NCBI RefSeq assembly: GCF_900111775.1
Contig: NZ_FOJJ01000037.1
Span: 62,001 to 126,000, forward strand
Direction of reading: 5' to 3'
Source of the DNA: Desulfuromonas acetexigens
GTDB taxonomy: Bacteria > Desulfobacterota > Desulfuromonadia > Desulfuromonadales > Trichloromonadaceae
DNA length: 64,000 nucleotides
How positions within the stretch are numbered: the stretch's first letter is position 1; each line of letters begins with the position of its first letter. The notes below the pieces were generated by a model. It saw nothing but the letters and a program-made list of their open reading frames with translations, searched no databases and was not told the DNA's origin. A program made the translations under genes and the position numbers. Shown here one piece after another: positions 44,909 through 53,139 of this stretch.

Positions 44909-46360
44909 TTGGCCGGCTTCCCCTGTCCCGGCTCGGTCCGGTTCCGCCTGGCATTCTGGTATTTCGTCACCCTGGCCGTCATTTTGACGGCCAGCGGTGC
45001 GTACTGGTACTGGACCCTGTCGCGCAACCTGCTGGGACATGTGGACGACAAGCTGTTAATGGTCGCCAACGACGTGATCTCCTTTCACATGGTGGAATCT
45101 CAAAGCAACAATCAGGATGACGCCTGCCAAAAGCTCGAAACCTTTATCCGCGAACACAACTGGAGCGAATTCGTCCAATTTGTCGACGAATATGGCGACA
45201 TCGTCTGCTACACCAGCAATCTGCTGGATGCCCGGCTGCCCATCAGCGCTGACGCCCTGCGGGCGGCACGCAATCAAAAACCCCTCTTTGAAACTGTCCA
45301 TTTCGATCCCGAGAGGCCCTTGCGCCTACTGACTTTTCCCCTGGATGTCGACGGCCATCACCGGGACGTCGTCCAGGTCGCGGAAGACCTGAGCCCCCTG
45401 TTCAAAAGCCTGCGGATGCACCGCTGGCAACTCTCCATTTACAGCCCCCTGCTGTTGCTCGTCCTTTCCGTCGGAGGTTGGTTCGTCTCCGGTCGCGCCC
45501 TCTCCCCAGTGCGACACATCACCAACGCGGTACAGCGGATCAGGGCGGAAAACCTTTCCGAACGCCTGCCGGTAAATCACTGCCGTGATGAAATTTCCGA
45601 GCTGCAGGAAACCTTCAATTCCATGCTCGAACGGCTGGAGGAGGCCTTCACCAAGGTCCGTCAGTTCACCGCCGACGCCTCCCACGAGCTGCGCACCCCC
45701 CTGGCGATTTTGCGCGGCGAAACAGAAGTGGCCCTGCGCTGGGCGAAAAACCCCGAAGAACTGCGCACCACCCTCGAATCGAACCTGGAAGAAATCGACC
45801 GCATGAGCCGGATCATCGAGGATCTGCTGGCGCTGGCCAAGAGCGAAGCGGGGGAAATTCCCCTCGCCCTGGCCGATGTCAAGCTCAGCGATCTGCTGCA
45901 GGATCTTTATTTGCAAGGCAAGACCCTGAGCGAGCCCAAGGGGATCGATTTCGCCCTGCACATGGAGGTGAACCGGGAGATCCACCTGCGCGGCGACCAG
46001 TTGCAACTGCACCGGATGCTCCTCAATCTGGTCTCCAATGCCATCAAGTACACCCCCGACGGCGGCCGGGTCGCGATTCATCTCGCCAGCGACGACCGCT
46101 TTGCCCGCATCCGCGTGGTCGACACCGGCTTCGGCATCGCCGCCGAGCACCTGCCCTTCCTGTTCGATCGCTTCTATCGTATCGACGAAGCCCGCAACCG
46201 CGACATCGGCGGCAGCGGACTGGGTCTCTCCATCGTCAAATGGATCGTCGAAGCCCACGGCGGCCGGATTGAAGTCACCTCGGAACCGAACCGCGGCAGC
46301 ACCTTCGCCGTTAGTCTCCCCCTCGACGGCCCTCCGCCGAAGGAACAGGAACTCACCTGA
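44909..46360 (+). CDS. CusS-like membrane sensor histidine kinase
   Basis: A 483-residue kinase, TTG start with an AAGGAGG ribosome site inside the end of the regulator gene. Two membrane helices (about 12-35 and 173-193) flank a periplasmic sensor of about 135 residues with two Cys. HAMP, then HisKA with FTADASHELRTPLAIL (His259), and the ATPase boxes LVSNAIKYTP, VVDTGFGI and GGSGLGLSIV follow. It phosphorylates the preceding regulator. Metal or redox sensing is suggested by resemblance to CusS, not proven. A terminator follows. Confidence 0.93.
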   Translation: MAGFPCPGSVRFRLAFWYFVTLAVILTASGAYWYWTLSRNLLGHVDDKLLMVANDVISFHMVESQSNNQDDACQKLETFIREHNWSEFVQFVDEYGDIVCYTSNLLDARLPISADALRAARNQKPLFETVHFDPERPLRLLTFPLDVDGHHRDVVQVAEDLSPLFKSLRMHRWQLSIYSPLLLLVLSVGGWFVSGRALSPVRHITNAVQRIRAENLSERLPVNHCRDEISELQETFNSMLERLEEAFTKVRQFTADASHELRTPLAILRGETEVALRWAKNPEELRTTLESNLEEIDRMSRIIEDLLALAKSEAGEIPLALADVKLSDLLQDLYLQGKTLSEPKGIDFALHMEVNREIHLRGDQLQLHRMLLNLVSNAIKYTPDGGRVAIHLASDDRFARIRVVDTGFGIAAEHLPFLFDRFYRIDEARNRDIGGSGLGLSIVKWIVEAHGGRIEVTSEPNRGSTFAVSLPLDGPPPKEQELT

Positions 46361-46381
46361 CCAGAAAAACCGACTTCCACG

Positions 46382-46420
46382 AAAAAAGCGGCCCCAGTAC
46401 GAAACCGGGGCCGCTTTTTT
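46382..46420. terminator. Bidirectional intrinsic terminator
   Basis: AAAAAAGCGGCCCC (46382-46395) pairs perfectly with GGGGCCGCTTTTTT (46407-46420). It serves the kinase on plus and the cytochrome gene on minus. Confidence 0.93.
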
Positions 46421-46441
46421 CATGCTTGCTTGAAGCTGAGT

Positions 46442-47890
46442 CTACTCGCGGGTCTGGAAACTGACCTGCTTGGCGACCAGGTCGACCACCGGCAGAGGCG
46501 GCACTTCGGTCAGACCATAGGTCGCGTTCAGATCGATATCCTCGGGGACATTGGCGAGGAGTTTTTCGGCGACCTTCTGGTCAGCCTGGCGGTAACGCAG
46601 CTTGACGTCAAGCTTGACCACCGGGCTGGTGCCGGCATTGATGCCGTAATAGACTTCCTTGTGCCCCTTGGGAGGGATGGTGTCGTGCCGGGAGAAGGCG
46701 GTGATCACCCAGGGATCGACCGCGAAATGGAAATCGTCGCCCATGCCGTCGGAATTGAACAGCCGAGTATTCTCAGGGAGTTGGCCGTTGTCGTCGACGG
46801 CGCCGCTGGTCATGATCACCTGCCCTTTCTCGTCAGTGGCGGTAATTTCCAGCCAGAGCTGACGAATATTGGTCAGGGAGGTCGGCAGGTTGTGGCCGGC
46901 GCGAATATTTTTCACCCGCACTTTCACCTCGCCCAGCTGGCCGTTGTTGTAGACCGGCGTGACTTCCAGGTCGGCGGCCGACTGGAGACGCCCGACGGCC
47001 ATTTCATATTTTTTCATGATATTGGCGGCCAGGGCCTCGTCGCCGGCCTTGGTGGCCGCGCCGGCGGCCAGGTAGTAGAGCAGATAGTTGGCACCGTTGA
47101 AATAATGGCGGTATTCATGCCGCTCGGGCTTCTTGAACTCGTCGGCGACACGCTTGAAGGTTTCAAGATCGACCATGTGGCAATCCTGGCAGAGGATGGT
47201 CTTCTGCGCGTAGGCACCGTGTTTCCATTCGAGATAGGTGGCTTCGAGAGGGAAATGCTTGTCGTAATGATAGACCTGGTGACAGCCGGCGCAAAGGTCT
47301 GCCTGCAGATGCAGGGAGGACTGATCGCATTCATGGAAGCCCATGCCGCAGTCGTCCGACACGGCCACCGGCCCCATCTTCCTCAGCTGCGGCCCCTCGG
47401 GCGTATCGACCCCGGGGCGAATGATGAAGGAGCCGTTTTGCGGCTCATGGGTCGGGGTCTGCCAATGGGTGGTGCCGACGATGGAATGACAGACATCGCA
47501 GGAAACCCCGGCCAGGGCCATCGGGCTCAAGCCTTTGAGGCCGGGACCCTTGATCTCGCCGGTGACGACGCCGGCGGGGGAATGGCAACCTTCGCACTGG
47601 CGGGAAATCTCATGACCGACGGCCTGCACCGCGAGGTTGAGCTCGCCCTGGTAGACGGGATCCTTGAACGCCAGGGCATGAATCGAACCGGTCCATTCCT
47701 CGTATTGCTTGGCATGGCATTCGGCGCAGACTTCCGGGGGGGTGAATTCGGCGCCGCTTTTCTCGTATTTGATGAGTGACGGGTAGTAGGGATAAAATTC
47801 CCGGTCGACATCGAAGACCGGCGGCGGTTCGGCAAAAACACCGGCCGGCAACAGTGACAGGCAGAGCAACAGCAGCAACTTCTTCATCAT
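46442..47890 (-). CDS. Five-heme c-type cytochrome, cytochrome c554-like
   Basis: A 482-residue exported cytochrome. The signal peptide is MMKKLLLLLCLSLLPAGVFA. Five CxxCH heme sites are present (CAECH about residue 55, CEGCH 99, CDVCH 132, CAGCH 200, CQDCH 235), all in the first half. The C-terminal half (from about 300) has no hemes and looks beta-sheet-rich. A nearby CGMGFHEC between the third and fourth hemes is not a standard site. It resembles the c554/multiheme proteins that carry electrons in the periplasm. A GGAGG ribosome site precedes it. It is divergent from the NarX-like kinase. Confidence 0.9.
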   Translation of the reverse strand: MMKKLLLLLCLSLLPAGVFAEPPPVFDVDREFYPYYPSLIKYEKSGAEFTPPEVCAECHAKQYEEWTGSIHALAFKDPVYQGELNLAVQAVGHEISRQCEGCHSPAGVVTGEIKGPGLKGLSPMALAGVSCDVCHSIVGTTHWQTPTHEPQNGSFIIRPGVDTPEGPQLRKMGPVAVSDDCGMGFHECDQSSLHLQADLCAGCHQVYHYDKHFPLEATYLEWKHGAYAQKTILCQDCHMVDLETFKRVADEFKKPERHEYRHYFNGANYLLYYLAAGAATKAGDEALAANIMKKYEMAVGRLQSAADLEVTPVYNNGQLGEVKVRVKNIRAGHNLPTSLTNIRQLWLEITATDEKGQVIMTSGAVDDNGQLPENTRLFNSDGMGDDFHFAVDPWVITAFSRHDTIPPKGHKEVYYGINAGTSPVVKLDVKLRYRQADQKVAEKLLANVPEDIDLNATYGLTEVPPLPVVDLVAKQVSFQTRE

Positions 47891-47959
47891 CTGGCCTCCT
47901 TGAGTGGGGGGGTCCGGAACGGACGCGCAATGTAAGACATAAACGGTTATAAATTATCA

Positions 47960-47978
47960 TGTGCTAACGTCTTGTCAA
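47960..47978 (-). promoter_or_regulatory. Possible promoter of the five-heme cytochrome
   Basis: On minus, TTGACA (47973-47978) is followed after 14-18 bases by an AT-rich stretch (GATAATTTATAA). The best -10 spacing is not clear, so only the -35 is well supported. Confidence 0.35.
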
Positions 47979-48041
47979 TCGATATTTTGTAGCCGACGAC
48001 GATTTCTCCCAGTCTAAACTCTGATCATGGCGCTAATGGTT

Positions 48042-48057
48042 CTGTGTATTTACACAG
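48042..48057 (+). promoter_or_regulatory. Operator-like inverted repeat upstream of the NarX-type kinase
   Basis: CTGTGTA-TT-TACACAG: perfect 7-bp arms with a two-base centre, 36 bases before the likely start of the kinase. The form is that of a dimeric regulator site. The regulator is unknown. If the kinase began at 48027 the site would lie in coding sequence, which argues for the later start. Confidence 0.55.
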
Positions 48058-48092
48058 TGTATTCCGCGAGGCCCTGTGCTATTTTTCGACCT

Positions 48093-49472
48093 ATGCGTCT
48101 GACACTCAAACACCAGATCATTCTCGCTCCGGCCGCGGTCCTGCTGCTGATGGCGCTGCTTCTCGCCTTTTTGCAGTACACCTACTGGGATCTTTCCCGC
48201 AAGCGCCAGGAAGCCCGCAACCTGGGCACGGTCTTCGTCGCCCTGGCCGAGGCGGAGCTGGCGACCCAGCGGATGCATTCCCTGCTCATGCAACTGGGCG
48301 GCGAACCGCTGGTCGACGTGCGTTGTTTCGGCGAGCTGAACGGTCTCTACGAACACCTGGACGGCGCCACCGGCCGCATCCTCCAGATTCTGCCCTTGCC
48401 CGAGCAGTCCCGCACCCTGCTGCGCCAGGCGGTCGCCGACCTCAACCCGGAACTCGGCATCGACGTGGACCGCTTCAACGCCGCCATCGTCATGCTCCGT
48501 CCCGAGCTCGGTTCCCTGTCCGAACTGATTCAACGCCAGCGGGAAAAATTGCGCGGGCTGCACAGCCAGGACGTCGACGAACTGGTCGACCACACCGCTT
48601 TCGTTTCCATCGTCGTCCTCGGCTCGGCGATTGTCGTCGGCATCTTCCTCTCCATGTATTTCGGCCGCCGCATCCTGCGCCGGGTCAAGGAGCTCTCCGA
48701 CAGCGCCGGCCGTGTCGCCGCCGGAGATCTCACCCCGCCGCCGGCGCCGGCCCAGGTCCACGACGAACTCGACGCCCTGGCCCTGGCCATCAACCACATG
48801 ACCGACCGCCTGCTGCGGGTGGTGGGGACGGAAAAGCTGCTGGAAGGGGCCGAGGAAGAGCGGCGGCGCATCGCCATGGATATCCATGACCAGACCCTGG
48901 CCGATCTCGCCTCGGTACTGCGCGGCATTCAGGAAGTGCGCTGCGAAGGGGAATGCAAAAACGGTGTGGCGCGGATCGAAGAGGACCTGCGCCGGGCCAT
49001 CGGCAATCTGCGCGAAGTGATGGACAACCTCCATCCGCAGACCCTGGATATTCTCGGCCTGGGGCCGGCCCTTGAATCCCACCTGGAGCGGCACCTGAGC
49101 AAGCCCGACCTGCCCCCCTACCACCTTTATATTTCCCCCCGGGTCGACACCCTGCCCCTGTCGCGCGCCGCCCGCCTCGCCCTTTACCGCATCGCCCTGG
49201 AGGCCATCCACAATGTCATCAAGCATGCCCAGGCCTCCCGCTACGAAGTCAATCTCGACCGCCGGGAAAATGATCTGATTCTCTCCATCGAGGATAACGG
49301 TAACGGTTTCGATCCTCGCGCGGTCCCGACCTCGGGACACCGGGGACTCTACAACATCCGCGAACGCGCCAAGACCATCGGCGCCGAGGTTTCCTGGGGG
49401 GCATCCCGCTTCACCTCGGGGACCCGTTTCGAACTGACCCTGCCGCTGCCCGACGCCGGGCAAGGAGCCTAA
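48093..49472 (+). CDS. NarX-family sensor histidine kinase
   Basis: A 459-residue kinase. It has a membrane helix at about 9-28, a periplasmic helical sensor, a second helix (about 178-200), HAMP, and a HisKA_3 domain with the phosphorylated His265 in RRRIAMDIHDQTLADL. The ATPase domain shows NVIKHAQASRYEV, IEDNGNGFD and HRGLYNIRERAKTIGA. It partners the NarL-like regulator three bases on. The start MRLTLKHQI at 48093 is chosen; an upstream ATG at 48027 would add 22 residues across an operator-like palindrome. The signal is unknown. Confidence 0.9.
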   Translation: MRLTLKHQIILAPAAVLLLMALLLAFLQYTYWDLSRKRQEARNLGTVFVALAEAELATQRMHSLLMQLGGEPLVDVRCFGELNGLYEHLDGATGRILQILPLPEQSRTLLRQAVADLNPELGIDVDRFNAAIVMLRPELGSLSELIQRQREKLRGLHSQDVDELVDHTAFVSIVVLGSAIVVGIFLSMYFGRRILRRVKELSDSAGRVAAGDLTPPPAPAQVHDELDALALAINHMTDRLLRVVGTEKLLEGAEEERRRIAMDIHDQTLADLASVLRGIQEVRCEGECKNGVARIEEDLRRAIGNLREVMDNLHPQTLDILGLGPALESHLERHLSKPDLPPYHLYISPRVDTLPLSRAARLALYRIALEAIHNVIKHAQASRYEVNLDRRENDLILSIEDNGNGFDPRAVPTSGHRGLYNIRERAKTIGAEVSWGASRFTSGTRFELTLPLPDAGQGA

Positions 49473-49474
49473 GC

Positions 49475-50221
49475 ATGCCGCCATTGGATATCCTGATCGC
49501 CGAAGACAATCCCAAGGATTTTGAATTCCTCGATCAGCTGCTACAGGGGCTGGAAGTCGAGTGTCGGGTGGAACGGGCGCACAACGGCCAGGTCGCCCTC
49601 GACCTGGCCCTGGGCCGCGCCAACCCGCTGGTCATCAGCGACATCCAGATGCCGGAGCTCAACGGCATCGAATTCGCCCGGGAGCTCTGGCAACGGCAGC
49701 CAACGGCACGGATTGTCTTCTGGAGCCAGTACAAGGATGAAATGTACGTGCGCGCCCTGTCGAAAATCGTCCCGCCGGAAACGGTCTACGGCTACATTCT
49801 CAAATCGAACACCAAGGAACGCATCGCCTCGGCCATCCGCACGGTGCTTCTCGACGACCAGTGCTGGATCGACCCCGAGGTGCGCAAGGTGCAGGGGCGC
49901 GCCGGACACAGCCAGACCGCCCTGTCGGACATCGAATTCGAGGCCCTGCTCGACATTGCCCTCGGCCTCACCGACAACCTTATCGCCCAACGTCGCTACC
50001 TCAGCCGCCGCGGCGTGCAGAGCCGGCTCAACTCCCTGTACAACAAGCTCGCCCTCGACCAGGACCAGTTCAACAGCGAAAAGATCGGTGACGCCTTCAA
50101 CCTGCGCAACCGCGCGGTCGCCGTCGCCTTGCGGCGCGGCCTGCTCAACGCCTTCGAACTGGAGCACGAGGAAGAAGAATTTCAAGAGTGGCTCAAGCAG
50201 TTCAAGAAAAACCGCCGCTGA
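49475..50221 (+). CDS. NarL-type response regulator with a divergent output domain
   Basis: A 248-residue regulator. The receiver has the acid pair LIAEDNPKD, Asp56 in ISDIQMPELNG and Lys in YILKSNTKERI. The C-terminal half (about 150-240) aligns in position with a LuxR/NarL helix-turn-helix (FEALLDIALGLTDNLIAQRRYLSRRGVQSRLNSLY), but the helices are longer than usual, and the tail is acidic then Lys/Arg-rich. It follows the kinase by two bases. A 107-base gap then leads to a small beta-barrel-like gene. Confidence 0.87.
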   Translation: MPPLDILIAEDNPKDFEFLDQLLQGLEVECRVERAHNGQVALDLALGRANPLVISDIQMPELNGIEFARELWQRQPTARIVFWSQYKDEMYVRALSKIVPPETVYGYILKSNTKERIASAIRTVLLDDQCWIDPEVRKVQGRAGHSQTALSDIEFEALLDIALGLTDNLIAQRRYLSRRGVQSRLNSLYNKLALDQDQFNSEKIGDAFNLRNRAVAVALRRGLLNAFELEHEEEEFQEWLKQFKKNRR

Positions 50222-50328
50222 CCGCACCGTCCATGTACGTCTTCAAAACCCCGCCCTGACCTTTTCGGAGTTCCGGCTTCTTGGCTTCCACAACTATTCA
50301 ACATTGTTATTTTCGTAAGAGGGGAATC

Positions 50329-51030
50329 ATGCCGCAAAGACTCGTCTTTTTTTTCGCTATACTGTCCTGCCTGACAACCGCCTGGCCGACAACTTCAGCC
50401 CTGGCCTTTTCAGGCCAGATTCAGGGCATTTACGGCCAGGTCGACAATGAAGAAATAGAGGGTGCCGGCGCCAGCCTCGCCATCGGCTCACGCTTCGGCC
50501 TGCAGTTCGATGGTGCCTACGCCGAACGGGAAGAGAACCAACTCAAGGGTGCCGCACTGCACCTTCTCTACCGCGAACCAGAGCGCTTCCTCTTCGGCCT
50601 GCTCGCCGCCCATGGCGAAGATCAGAACGTCGATTTCAATCGCCTCGGCGTCGAAGGTGACCTCTACCTGAAGACGCTCACCCTGGCGGCGACGGCGGGA
50701 CAACAGCAGGGAGATATCGACTACAACCTCTTCGCCACGATCGATCTGCACTGGTATCCGGCTCCGGACCTCCTCCTCTCCCTGGGCGGCGCGTTCGCCG
50801 ACAAAAACGACGGCCGCCTTCACTTTGGCGCCGAATATCAGCTTCTTCCCGGGCTGGCTGCCTTTATCGACGCCGCCGCTGGAGAAAACCACTACGACCA
50901 CCTGCTGGGGGGCATCCGCCTCTATATCGGCCGGAGCAAGCCCCTGCTCAATCGGCACCGGGAAAATGACCGCCCCAATCCCGTTATCGCCAATCTCCTG
51001 CAGGGATTGGCTAGCATCGAATCGCGCTAA
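50329..51030 (+). CDS. Exported beta-rich protein, possibly an outer-membrane barrel
   Basis: A 233-residue protein with a signal peptide (QRLVFFFAILSCLTTAWPT, cleavage near ALAFS). The rest is alternating hydrophobic strands (GQIQGIYGQVD, LQFDGAYAEREENQ, ALHLLYREPERFLFGLLAAH, GDLYLKTLTLAATAG), as in small eight-strand outer-membrane barrels. It does not end in a clear aromatic C-terminal residue, and the last 40 residues are polar. No family is recognised. It lies after the NarX/NarL pair, so it may be a target. The start at 50329 has an AGGGG site. Confidence 0.6.
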   Translation: MPQRLVFFFAILSCLTTAWPTTSALAFSGQIQGIYGQVDNEEIEGAGASLAIGSRFGLQFDGAYAEREENQLKGAALHLLYREPERFLFGLLAAHGEDQNVDFNRLGVEGDLYLKTLTLAATAGQQQGDIDYNLFATIDLHWYPAPDLLLSLGGAFADKNDGRLHFGAEYQLLPGLAAFIDAAAGENHYDHLLGGIRLYIGRSKPLLNRHRENDRPNPVIANLLQGLASIESR

Positions 51031-51050
51031 CTCTCTTTCCTCTCAACCAT

Positions 51051-51102
51051 AAAAAAGCCGGGGCCGCTTCGTGTGACACGAAAGCGGCCCCGGCTTTTTT
51101 TT
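51051..51102. terminator. Bidirectional intrinsic terminator
   Basis: A long hairpin: AAAAAAGCCGGGGCCGCTT, then a CGTGT-GA-CACG apex, closing to AGCGGCCCCGGCTTTTTTTT. It separates the barrel gene on plus from the decarboxylase operon on minus. Confidence 0.93.
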
Positions 51103-51119
51103 GCGGCGACAAAGGAAAC

Positions 51120-52247
51120 TCAGCGGACCAGCACCGTCCACAACACCCCGGCCCCAATGGCCGAACCGATAACGCCGGCGACGTTGGGAGCCATGGCGTG
51201 CATCAGCAGGTAGTTGGTGGGATCTTCCTTTTGCCCAACGGTGTGCACCACCCGCGCCGAGTCGGGAACGGCGGATACTCCGGCGGCGCCGACCAGGGGG
51301 TTGATCTTATCCTTGAGAAAGAGATTCATGAACTTGGCGAAGAGGATGCCGCCGGCGGTGGCGATACAGAAAGAGAGGGCGCCGAGGCCGAAGACGAGCA
51401 GCGACTGGGGCGTCAGGAAATGGTCGGCGCTGGTGCTGGCGCCGACGGAGACGCCAAGGAGGATGGTGACGATGTCGATCATGGCGTTACGGGCGGTATT
51501 GGCCAGGCGATCGGTGACCAGGCTTTCCTTAAGCAGGTTGCCGAAGAAGAGCATGCCGATGAGTACCATGGACCCAGGGGCGATCAGGGCGCAAATCATG
51601 AAACCGGCGATGGGGAAGATGATCCGCTCGCGGCGGCTGACCTGACGGGGGGGCTTCATGTGGATCAACCTTTCCTCGCGGGTGGTTAGCAGCTTCATGA
51701 TCGGCGGCTGGATGACCGGCACCAGCGCCATATAGGAATAAGCGGCGATGGCGATCGGCCCGAGCAGATGGGGGGCGAGCTTGGCCGAAAGGAAGATCGC
51801 CGTCGGCCCGTCGGCGCCGCCAATGATGCCGATGGCGCCGGCCTCCTGCGGGGTAAAGCCGAGAAAGAGGGCGCCGAGCAGGGTCAGAAAGATGCCGACC
51901 TGAGCCGCTGCGCCGAGCAAGACGAGTTTGGGATTGGAAAGCATGGTGGAGAAATCGGTCATGGCGCCGATGCCGAGAAAGATCAGCGGCGGGAAAATCC
52001 CCTGACTGACGCCGTAATAGATGTAGCTGAGGACGCTCCCCGGCTCATAAACACCGATCGCCATCCCCGCCGTGAAGGGGATGTTGCCGAGGAGAATCCC
52101 GAAACCGATCGGCACCAGCAGCAACGGCTCGTAATCCTTGACGATGGCCAGGGTAATGAAGACGATGCCGATCACGATCATGATCCCGTTCCCCCAGCTC
52201 ATCAGGGAGAATCCGGTACCGTCGAGAAATTTTAACAACATGTCCAT
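51120..52247 (-). CDS. mmdB: Sodium-pumping decarboxylase beta subunit (MmdB/OadB)
   Basis: A 375-residue membrane subunit with about nine helices that couples decarboxylation of carboxybiotin to export of Na+. The signature GIIGGADGPTAIFL with its ion-binding Asp is intact, and VSAVPDSARV is the second functional region. It is the last gene of the operon, after the biotin carrier. The pairing with a propionyl-CoA-carboxylase-like alpha subunit points to methylmalonyl-CoA rather than oxaloacetate as substrate. Confidence 0.93.
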   Translation of the reverse strand: MDMLLKFLDGTGFSLMSWGNGIMIVIGIVFITLAIVKDYEPLLLVPIGFGILLGNIPFTAGMAIGVYEPGSVLSYIYYGVSQGIFPPLIFLGIGAMTDFSTMLSNPKLVLLGAAAQVGIFLTLLGALFLGFTPQEAGAIGIIGGADGPTAIFLSAKLAPHLLGPIAIAAYSYMALVPVIQPPIMKLLTTREERLIHMKPPRQVSRRERIIFPIAGFMICALIAPGSMVLIGMLFFGNLLKESLVTDRLANTARNAMIDIVTILLGVSVGASTSADHFLTPQSLLVFGLGALSFCIATAGGILFAKFMNLFLKDKINPLVGAAGVSAVPDSARVVHTVGQKEDPTNYLLMHAMAPNVAGVIGSAIGAGVLWTVLVR

Positions 52248-52269
52248 GGCTTAGGCTCCCGGGAAGGTT

Positions 52270-52752
52270 TCAGAGGTCGCTCTTGCGCCGGTTTTTCAGA
52301 ACCGCGGCGGGGGCGATGGCCATGATCTCCTGCCCCTGGTTCACTGAATCCCCGGGATGGACATGGATGGCGCTGATGGTGCCGTCAAGATGGGCGTTGA
52401 TTTCGTTCTCCATCTTCATCGCCTCCATCTTGTAGAGAGGCTGACCGGCCTGAACCTTGTCGCCCGATTTAACGAAGATCGCCATGATCGAGCCGGGAAT
52501 CGGCGCCCGCACGCTACCGGCATCGTCGGAGCCTGGCATGGCTCCCACATAGGCCGGAGCCGTCACCGGGGCGGAGGAGGAAAAGCTGCGCACCGGCGGT
52601 GCCTCGCCGGAAGCGCCCAGCTCTTCGCTGATTTTGTCGATGGCGACCCGGTAGCTTTGGCCGTTCACTTCCAGTTGCGCCTCCTCGGCGGAGAATTCCA
52701 CGACATGGACGGAGAAGGGTTTGTCGTTGATTTTCAGTTCATACTTACGCAT
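52270..52752 (-). CDS. Biotin carboxyl carrier protein of the decarboxylase
   Basis: A 160-residue carrier. The C-terminal biotinyl domain has EAMKMEN with the biotin-lysine at about residue 113. The N-terminal 45 residues are a small beta domain, then a Pro/Ala/Ser linker. It shuttles CO2 from the alpha to the beta subunit. It corresponds to MmdC. The start overlaps the delta/gamma subunit stop by eight bases. Confidence 0.94.
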   Translation of the reverse strand: MRKYELKINDKPFSVHVVEFSAEEAQLEVNGQSYRVAIDKISEELGASGEAPPVRSFSSSAPVTAPAYVGAMPGSDDAGSVRAPIPGSIMAIFVKSGDKVQAGQPLYKMEAMKMENEINAHLDGTISAIHVHPGDSVNQGQEIMAIAPAAVLKNRRKSDL

Positions 52753-53122
52753 GGGGACTCCTTTGCGAGAGACTGCGCACCTTGCCGGCCGAAGCCCAGA
52801 TCGCGCCCTGTCCCGAACGTCTCAAGATGGTGATCTTCTGGCTTTCCCCGGTCAGTCGCTCGAGCTCCATATGCACCACCAGGCTGATGGCCGCCATGAT
52901 TTCCTCCCCCTGAGGCACGGCCGCTCTTTCGGCAACGGCTTCGCTCGGCGCCTCTGGACGCGCCGCCCGGGTTGTCAGGCGGTCGAAGAAATCGAGCATC
53001 CGGGGGAGTTGGGCGATGAAGAGGCTGATCAGCAGCAGCCCGGAAAAGACGATGACCATGCCGATCAGGGTGATGGCGAAGCCTTGACCGTCCAGCACAT
53101 TTTGCCAGCTTACGTGAACCAT
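52745..53122 (-). CDS. Decarboxylase small membrane subunit (OadG/MmdD-like)
   Basis: A 125-residue membrane protein: one N-terminal helix (GFAITLIGMVIVFSGLLLISLF), an Ala/Pro/Glu-rich linker and a C-terminal segment (AAISLVVHMELERLTGESQK) typical of the OadG family. It anchors the complex and helps it assemble. It is 17 bases after mmdA. Confidence 0.85.
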   Translation of the reverse strand: MVHVSWQNVLDGQGFAITLIGMVIVFSGLLLISLFIAQLPRMLDFFDRLTTRAARPEAPSEAVAERAAVPQGEEIMAAISLVVHMELERLTGESQKITILRRSGQGAIWASAGKVRSLSQRSPHA

Positions 53123-53139
53123 GATGGGCCTCGTTGACC

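Noticed and set aside
47300-47360. Sixth heme site at CGMGFHEC in the cytochrome
   Set aside because: It is not CxxCH or a recognised variant heme-lyase motif.
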